Below, in pieces: positions 5,975 through 10,505 of a DNA stretch of 10,505 bases. How positions within the stretch are numbered: position 1 is the stretch's first letter; the number at the start of each line of letters is the position of its first letter. The notes beneath the pieces were generated by a model. The model worked only from the letters and a program-made list of their open reading frames with translations, searched no databases and had not been told where the DNA came from. Source of the DNA: Desulfuromonadales bacterium (lineage in GTDB: Bacteria; Desulfobacterota; Desulfuromonadia; Desulfuromonadales; JACZKF01); the NCBI GenBank assembly GCA_014860175.1, contig JACZKF010000192.1:1-10505 (forward strand). The letters run 5' to 3'. The position numbers and the translations under genes were made by a program.

Positions 5975-7905
5975 TTGGCATAGTTCACTTCGACTGCCGG
6001 CCGGTCGACCCTGATATCCTCAAAGGAATGACCGATACTCTCTCTCATCGAGGGCCAGATGACGAGGGTTACTTTGTCAACCGGCCGCTCACCTCCCACG
6101 GCCCAAAGTGGAAGTCAAGGGCAGGAGAGGGGAATGTCGGTCTAGGCCACCGTCGTCTCAGCATCATTGATCTCGCCTCTGGCCATCAACCAATGGCCAA
6201 TGCCGATGGGACGATCTGGATCGCCTTTAATGGTGAAATCTATAACCACCACCTTCTGCGCCGTGAACTCGAAAGGGAAGGGTTCAAATTTCAGACTCGC
6301 AGCGACACTGAGGCGATTGTCCATGCCTATGAAATGTGGGGGGAGCGTTGTGTCGAGCGACTGCGTGGAATGTTTGCCTTTGCCATCTGGGACGAGAAGA
6401 AACAACGCCTTTTTCTTGCCCGCGACCGGGTCGGAAAAAAACCTCTTTACTACTACTGGAGCGACCGCAGGTTTCTCTTCGGCTCCGAGCTGAAGGCGAT
6501 TCTGGCCTATCCTGAGACTTCGCAAGAGATCGACCCCCAGGCTCTCTTTGACTATTTCAACCTGTTGTATATCCCGGCGCCCAAGTCGATTTTCAAAGGG
6601 GTGCGCAAATTGCCGGCTGGCCATGTGATGACGGTCAAGGCCGGTGAGTCCCCCCGCATCCGCCCCTATTGGGATCTGAAGTTCCAGCCTGACCATAGCG
6701 TCTCCGAGGCCGAGTGGGGGGAGCGGATCCGCGAAAAGCTGAAGGAGTGCGTCGAGATCCGTCTCGAAAGCGAGGTCCCCCTCGGCGCTTTCCTGAGCGG
6801 TGGCATCGACTCCAGCGCAGTCGTCGCCAATATGAGCGGGTTGATGGATTCCCCGGTTAAGACCTCCTCCATCGGCTTCGAGGAAAGTGGTTTTAACGAA
6901 CTCCCCTATGCCCGGAAGGTGGTGGGGCGTTACGGGACCGACCACCAGGAAAAGGTCGTCCGCCCCGATGCAGTCGGCATTCTCGAAAAACTTGTCTGGC
7001 ACTATGATGAGCCTTTTGCCGACTCTTCCGCTATCCCGACTTTCTATGTCTCTCAACTCACCCGAGAACGTGTCACGGTTGCCCTCTCTGGGGACGGAGG
7101 AGACGAGAATTTCGCCGGCTATCGCCGCTATTTCTACGACCGACTGGAAAACCGGCTGCGAGGGGTACTCCCGGCTGTTTTCCGGCAGACCGCCATCGCC
7201 GCAATGGCGCGGATCTACCCCAAGGCGGACTGGCTTCCCCAGGTTTTTCGGGCAAAAACCCTTTTGACCAATTTGTCACTCTCGCCCATGGAGGGGTATT
7301 TCAACACCATGTCGTGGTTTGGACGGGATAAGGGCCGAATTCTTGCCCCGGATCTGAAACGGGATCTGCACGAGTACTCTCCCTTGCAGATCTTCGAAGA
7401 GTACGGGAAGGCCGCGGACACGAAGGATCCTTTGTCGCGCATCCAGTATGTGGATGTGAAGACATACCTGGTAGAGGACATCCTCACCAAAGTCGATCGT
7501 GCTTCCATGGCCAACTCTTTGGAAGTCCGGGTGCCACTTCTCGATCATGAGTTCATGGAACTGGCAGCGCAGATTCCCTCGGGGATGAAGTTGCGGGGAA
7601 AAGAAGGGAAGTCCATTCTCAAAAAAGCGCTTGAGCCCATCGTCCCCCACGACATCCTCTATCGGCCCAAAATGGGATTCTCCATGCCTTTAAAAGACTG
7701 GCTGCGGGGAGACCTCAAGCCAGTATTCAAAAGTGCAGTTTTCAAGGGAAGGGCCGGCGAGTTTTTGAATCTCTCCGAGGTAGATTCACTTTGGAAGGGG
7801 CACCAATCCGGGCTAAGAGATTTTTCCGCGGAGTTGTGGTCGGTCCTCTTCTTTGCTGTCTGGTGTGAAAAGATGATGGGTCGCTCGTTCGGGGGGGAGA
7901 GATGA
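5962..7905 (+). CDS. AsnB-like glutamine-dependent amidotransferase, exosortase A-system type
   Basis: A 647-residue, intact protein. The ATG at 5962 is fixed by the catalytic Cys2 (MCGIIGIVHF), which becomes the N-terminal nucleophile after Met removal. Class II glutaminase domain, about 1-215: RGPDDEGY, GHRRLSIIDL, FNGEIYNHH, SDTEAIVHAYE, and the ARDRVGKKPLYYY segment. Synthetase domain, about 235-640: the ATP PP-loop SGGIDSS at 279-285 and the second nucleotide motif SGDGGDE at 376-382, then DILTKVDRASMANSLEVRVP. All residues needed for glutamine hydrolysis and ATP-dependent amidation appear present. It is longer than E. coli AsnB (554 residues), as is usual for the EPS-locus branch (TIGR03108-like). 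Context suggests amidation of a carboxyl group on an EPS sugar or precursor rather than asparagine supply, but this is inference. It overlaps both neighbours (13 nt and 4 nt). Confidence 0.93.
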   Translation: MCGIIGIVHFDCRPVDPDILKGMTDTLSHRGPDDEGYFVNRPLTSHGPKWKSRAGEGNVGLGHRRLSIIDLASGHQPMANADGTIWIAFNGEIYNHHLLRRELEREGFKFQTRSDTEAIVHAYEMWGERCVERLRGMFAFAIWDEKKQRLFLARDRVGKKPLYYYWSDRRFLFGSELKAILAYPETSQEIDPQALFDYFNLLYIPAPKSIFKGVRKLPAGHVMTVKAGESPRIRPYWDLKFQPDHSVSEAEWGERIREKLKECVEIRLESEVPLGAFLSGGIDSSAVVANMSGLMDSPVKTSSIGFEESGFNELPYARKVVGRYGTDHQEKVVRPDAVGILEKLVWHYDEPFADSSAIPTFYVSQLTRERVTVALSGDGGDENFAGYRRYFYDRLENRLRGVLPAVFRQTAIAAMARIYPKADWLPQVFRAKTLLTNLSLSPMEGYFNTMSWFGRDKGRILAPDLKRDLHEYSPLQIFEEYGKAADTKDPLSRIQYVDVKTYLVEDILTKVDRASMANSLEVRVPLLDHEFMELAAQIPSGMKLRGKEGKSILKKALEPIVPHDILYRPKMGFSMPLKDWLRGDLKPVFKSAVFKGRAGEFLNLSEVDSLWKGHQSGLRDFSAELWSVLFFAVWCEKMMGRSFGGER

Positions 7906-9104
7906 AAATCCTTACGTTTACAACCCTTTTCCCGAACTCTCAGCAGCCCAATCTCGGGATTTTTATTAAGCACCGGATGTCGGCCGTCAACAAGTATTGT
8001 GACGCAGAGGTGCGAGTGGTCGCGCCAGTGCCGTATTTCCCCAATCTGCCGATCAATAAAAAGTGGCAGGCGTTCTCGCAAGTTCCCAAACTTGAGATCA
8101 TCGACAGCCTGCCCGTTTATCACCCCTGCTATCTGGTTACGCCTAAGGTTGGAATGACGTGCTATTTTCTGACTCTTGCGTGGGGAGCAAAAGGGATCGT
8201 CAAGAAACTCCATAAGGAAGCACCCTTTGACCTCATTGATGCCCATTTTGTTTATCCTGACGGGCTGGCCGCTATTCTACTCGGCAAGATGCTGAAGATC
8301 CCTGTCGTTTTGTCCGCCCGCGGCACGGACATCAACCTCTACCCACAGTTCCGGTTGATCAACCCACTTGTTAAAGCTGCCGTGCGAAAGGCCGATCACC
8401 TAGTCTCTGTCTGCAGGTCGTTGCAGGATATGATGCTGGATCTTGGGGGCGACCCGGAGCGGGCGGCGATAATTCCAAACGGTATCGATGATAGCATTTT
8501 CAAACGGATCCCAAAGAGTGAGGCTAGGCGTGTTGCCGGGATTGACTTAGACCAAAGAGTGATGCTGGTTGTTGGAGCCCTTATCGAGAGAAAAGGCATT
8601 CATATTCTCCTGGAGTCTTTAACCAGCCTCAAGAAAATGGGACGGCTCGATTTCACGACCTACGTCATCGGCAAAGGGGACTATAGGCCAATGCTTGAAC
8701 AACAAATTGCAACTTCTGGCCTGCATGACAAAGTGAAACTGGTTGGGGAGGTTGCCAACGAGAATCTTCGTTACTGGTACAACTCTGCCAATCTTTTTTT
8801 CCTCGGCAGCAGTCGCGAGGGATGGCCCAATGTCGTGAGTGAAGCGCTCGCCTGCGGTGTTCCGGTGGTAGCAACTGGTGCTAACGGCACCCCCGAAATA
8901 TTGAAGTCAAGTGACTATGGGCTCATTGTCGAGAGGAACAGCGAAGCTTTCGCCGAAGCAATTGTTGAGGGCTTTAGAAAAGAATGGGACTACGACAAAA
9001 TCTATCAGTACGGACAATCCCGCTCGTGGAGGCAGGTGGCCTCGGAAGTAAGGGACGTCTTTGATTTAGTGCTCTGTCGTACAAAAGGGAGGGCTGCGGT
9101 ATGA
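7902..9104 (+). CDS. GT4 glycosyltransferase
   Basis: A 400-residue protein starting at ATG 7902, whose ATGA overlaps the amidotransferase stop. The purine run ending GGGGGGGAGAG just upstream is the ribosome binding site. GT-B fold: N-terminal domain with TTLFPNSQQPNLGIF, DLIDAHFVYPDG and LSARGTDIN; inter-domain part with ADHLVSVCRSL and IIPNGIDDSIF; C-terminal donor domain with VVGALIERKGI and the complete EX7E motif, E306 and E314, in SREGWPNVVSEALACGVP. The SARGTD segment resembles transferases of colanic acid and other EPS pathways. I cannot name the donor. It is translationally coupled on both sides (4 nt overlaps), so it should be made in step with the amidotransferase and the next transferase. 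No signal peptide or membrane span; cytoplasmic or membrane-peripheral. Confidence 0.91.
   Translation: MKILTFTTLFPNSQQPNLGIFIKHRMSAVNKYCDAEVRVVAPVPYFPNLPINKKWQAFSQVPKLEIIDSLPVYHPCYLVTPKVGMTCYFLTLAWGAKGIVKKLHKEAPFDLIDAHFVYPDGLAAILLGKMLKIPVVLSARGTDINLYPQFRLINPLVKAAVRKADHLVSVCRSLQDMMLDLGGDPERAAIIPNGIDDSIFKRIPKSEARRVAGIDLDQRVMLVVGALIERKGIHILLESLTSLKKMGRLDFTTYVIGKGDYRPMLEQQIATSGLHDKVKLVGEVANENLRYWYNSANLFFLGSSREGWPNVVSEALACGVPVVATGANGTPEILKSSDYGLIVERNSEAFAEAIVEGFRKEWDYDKIYQYGQSRSWRQVASEVRDVFDLVLCRTKGRAAV
9087..9093 (+). promoter_or_regulatory. Ribosome binding site for the Daro_2409-type glycosyltransferase
   Basis: GGGAGGG lies 7 nt before ATG 9101 and within the end of the preceding gene. It supports the start that overlaps the stop codon as ATGA. 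Confidence 0.7.
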
Positions 9105-10321
9105 AGGTTCTGCATGTTCTGGATCATTATAAGCCAGCTTCCGATGGATACGTCTTTCGGTCGAATTACATTCTTAAACACCAGAAGCCTTTTGGTGTGG
9201 AGCCCGTAATTCTGACATCCCCCCGCCACGGAGTCGTGCAGAGGGAAGTGGACGAGTATGATGGGATTCGGGTATACCGGACCCCCTACCGAGAATACGC
9301 GGTCCCTTTTGTCCGGGAGTTTCTGCTTATGGATGTGCTGGCAAAGCGACTTGAGGAAGTCATAACGCAGGAAAAGCCCGATTTAATTCACGCTCATTCA
9401 CCCAGCCTCAATGGATGGCCGGCTGCTCGGGTAGGGCGGAAACATGGAATTCCCACAGTCTATGAAATTCGGGCCTTCTGGGAAGACGCTGCCGTCGAGA
9501 ACGGAAGTTTTACCGAATTCTCCATGAAATACAAGATCAGTCGTAAGGTCGAAACCCTTCTCATGGGGCGGGTTGATCACGTTTTTACGATCTGCAAAGG
9601 CTTGCGGGATGAGATCCTCGCAAGGGGGATATCGTCCGGCAAGGTCGGTGTCATTCCGAACTGTGTCGACTTCGGACAGTTTCAGCCCCTGCCATATGAT
9701 CAGGAGATGGCTGAGAGCTTAGGCCTGAGCGGAAAGTTCATCTTTGGCTTCATCGGTTCACATTACCACTTCGAAGGGCTAGATGTGCTAATCGAGGCCT
9801 TTGCCCGCATGGCCGATCGCAAACCAGAGGCGCGGCTCCTCATCGTGGGGGATGGGAACGCTTTTGATGAGTGGAAGGGGTTGGCCACGAAGCTTGGTCT
9901 GGAGGGGAAGATCATCTTTACAGGTAGGGTGCCGCATGAAGAGGTCAACCGATATTATTCCATCGTTGATGCCCTTGTTTACCCGCGCAAAAGCATGCGA
10001 TTGACCGAACTTGTCACCCCTTTAAAGCCATTAGAGGCCATGGCTATGAAAAAAGTGGTGATTGGCAGCGATGTGGGGGGGATCTCCGAACTCGTCACTA
10101 ATGGCGAAACGGGTTTTCTCTTTCGCGCCGGAGATGTTCAACATCTGGAAAGCATTCTCGTCTCTGTCTTAGAGGGAAAAGATTCCCTGGGGCATATAGC
10201 CGAGACTGCGCATAAACATGTCCTTATTCGTCATGATTGGAATGGGGCCGTTGGTGAGTATCTTCCGATTTACCATCATTTGCTTGCGCAGAACGTTGCC
10301 AGGTTAGGAGAGGTGGCTTGA
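9101..10321 (+). CDS. GT4 glycosyltransferase, PEP-CTERM/exosortase A-associated (Daro_2409-like)
   Basis: A 406-residue protein with ATG 9101 overlapping the previous stop (ATGA). The sequence has the look of the TIGR04063/Daro_2409 family: MKVLHVLDHYKPASDGYVFR start, LIHAHSPSLNGWPA, TVYEIRAFWEDAAVENG, VFTICKGLRDEI, VIPNCVDFGQF, FIGSHYHFEGLD in the donor domain, and LTELVTPLKPLEAMAMKK at the nucleotide-sugar site. The usual EX7E spacing is altered: the acidic residues are E303 and E312, eight residues apart, and the canonical first-Glu position is Leu304. This form goes with the PLKPLEAMA motif. It acts as a retaining glycosyltransferase in EPS repeat assembly; donor and acceptor are unknown. 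It is the last gene of the overlapped block: 41 nt of non-coding sequence follow before a secreted protein. Confidence 0.9.
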   Translation: MKVLHVLDHYKPASDGYVFRSNYILKHQKPFGVEPVILTSPRHGVVQREVDEYDGIRVYRTPYREYAVPFVREFLLMDVLAKRLEEVITQEKPDLIHAHSPSLNGWPAARVGRKHGIPTVYEIRAFWEDAAVENGSFTEFSMKYKISRKVETLLMGRVDHVFTICKGLRDEILARGISSGKVGVIPNCVDFGQFQPLPYDQEMAESLGLSGKFIFGFIGSHYHFEGLDVLIEAFARMADRKPEARLLIVGDGNAFDEWKGLATKLGLEGKIIFTGRVPHEEVNRYYSIVDALVYPRKSMRLTELVTPLKPLEAMAMKKVVIGSDVGGISELVTNGETGFLFRAGDVQHLESILVSVLEGKDSLGHIAETAHKHVLIRHDWNGAVGEYLPIYHHLLAQNVARLGEVA

Positions 10322-10362
10322 TTGATGCAAGTGATTGAGGAAACATTTGTCGGAGGATTAAC
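10322..10362 (+). promoter_or_regulatory. 41 nt intergenic gap with strong ribosome binding site
   Basis: This is the longest non-coding gap in the window. It holds GGAGG at 10352-10356, 6 nt before ATG 10363. I see no stem followed by a T-run and no convincing -35/-10 pair, so the downstream gene is probably read from the same transcript, but with independent translation initiation. Confidence 0.6.
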
Positions 10363-10505
10363 ATGTATAATTTAAAACCCCCAGCAGTTGGCCTGCTTTC
10401 CCTTCTCCTCATGCTGGTCTGCTTTCCCACCCCTCCTGTGGAGGCGGGGATCATCACTACTCTGGTGGTCAGGGAAAAAGCCGGAGTCACCAGTACCAAC
10501 TACCC
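10363..10505 (+). CDS. Secreted protein of unknown function, N-terminal 47 residues (3' truncated by window)
   Basis: An ATG at 10363 with a textbook ribosome binding site opens a frame that runs to the right edge without a stop; the window cuts it after about 47 residues. It begins MYNLKP, then a hydrophobic core at about 7-21 (AVGLLSLLLMLVCF), then a short Pro-containing stretch ending PPVEA followed by GIITT: a Sec signal peptide with likely cleavage after Ala28. The Cys at residue 20 is preceded by LMLV, which is a poor lipobox (Val at -1), so a lipoprotein is less likely. The mature start (VREKAGVTSTNYP) looks like the first beta-strand of an extracellular beta-rich domain, faintly like exported proteins with RIFT-barrel-type N-terminal domains; that is a weak impression. 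I do not recognise the gene. Its place right behind the EPS transferases suggests a role in polysaccharide export, processing or attachment outside the inner membrane. Confidence 0.75.
   Translation, partial: MYNLKPPAVGLLSLLLMLVCFPTPPVEAGIITTLVVREKAGVTSTNY

Noticed and set aside
6142..7056. 304-codon open frame on the minus strand inside the amidotransferase gene
   Set aside because: It lies fully antisense to a gene with intact catalytic motifs, has no recognisable domain, and its long open frame follows from the codon use of the GC-rich + strand gene.
7659..8246. 195-codon minus-strand frame spanning the amidotransferase/GT4 junction
   Set aside because: Covers the ends of two convincing + strand genes and shows no recognisable motif.
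7902..10321. The two adjacent GT4 genes as a recent tandem duplication
   Set aside because: They share only the general GT-B motifs. Donor-site motifs (full EX7E versus EX8E with PLKPLEAMA) and N-terminal domains differ clearly, so they belong to separate subfamilies.
10325..10375. Tiny frame of about 16 codons from ATG 10325 overlapping the start of the secreted protein
   Set aside because: No ribosome binding site, no conserved feature, and it overlaps the stronger start at 10363; considered as a leader peptide but nothing supports attenuation.
10363..10440. Lipoprotein signal with Cys20 as the lipidated residue
   Set aside because: The residues before the Cys (LMLV) do not fit a lipobox, which needs a small residue at -1; a standard signal peptide cut after VEA at residue 28 fits better.
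1..10505. Insertion sequences, CRISPR repeats, tRNA/rRNA genes, intrinsic terminators
   Set aside because: On reading through both strands I saw no repeated spacer structure, transposase-like frame, terminal inverted repeats, tRNA-like fold or GC stem followed by a T-run that I could defend.

Overview
The window is one uninterrupted stretch of co-directional (+ strand) genes, packed with 4 to 32 nt overlaps or very short gaps, and it reads as the interior of an exopolysaccharide (EPS) biosynthesis operon. The markers are those of the exosortase A (XrtA, EpsH-type) / PEP-CTERM-associated EPS loci of Gram-negative bacteria: a deacetylase tail with a DUF3473-type sequence, a FemAB-like protein, a glycosyltransferase with the sequence signature of the PEP-CTERM/EpsH1-associated sugar transferase family, an AsnB-like amidotransferase, and a glycosyltransferase resembling the Daro_2409 family. 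Such loci are known from beta- and deltaproteobacteria. Moderate-to-high GC, strong GGAGG-type ribosome binding sites and this gene set fit a Desulfuromonadales/Geobacter-like organism. That assignment is inference, because no taxonomic marker gene is present.

Layout: 1-334, 3' end of a polysaccharide deacetylase; 347-1381, FemAB/GNAT-like protein; 1378-2190, GT2 glycosyltransferase; 2195-3592, GT4-like glycosyltransferase; 3595-4884, multi-pass O-antigen ligase/polymerase-like protein; 4853-5974, GT4 glycosyltransferase of the EpsH1-associated type; 5962-7905, glutamine-dependent amidotransferase (AsnB-like); 7902-9104, GT4; 9101-10321, GT4 of the Daro_2409 type; then a 41 nt gap and, from 10363, the start of a secreted protein that runs off the window. 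I see no RNA genes, insertion sequences, CRISPR arrays, attachment sites or clear intrinsic terminators. No stretch longer than about 300 bases lacks a gene.

Working model (inference): five cytoplasmic or membrane-peripheral glycosyltransferases assemble a lipid-linked repeat unit. The amidotransferase, the FemAB-like protein and the deacetylase modify it, for example by amidating a carboxyl group, aminoacylating or acylating an amine, and exposing amines. The membrane ligase/polymerase joins units or transfers them to an acceptor. The exosortase, chain-length/tyrosine kinase proteins, outer-membrane export channel and flippase expected of such a locus are not in this window and should lie outside it.

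The most notable sequence-level signals are a sharp GC trough (about 27% GC at 3841-4020, against 60-70% in sampled flanking genes) in the 5' half of the membrane ligase gene; long G homopolymers inside genes (G9 at 3425-3433, G8 at 783-790) and at a ribosome binding site (G7 at 7891-7897); and the unidentified secreted protein at the right edge. I did not find a clearly new type of system. The content is best explained as a variable EPS locus built on a known core.
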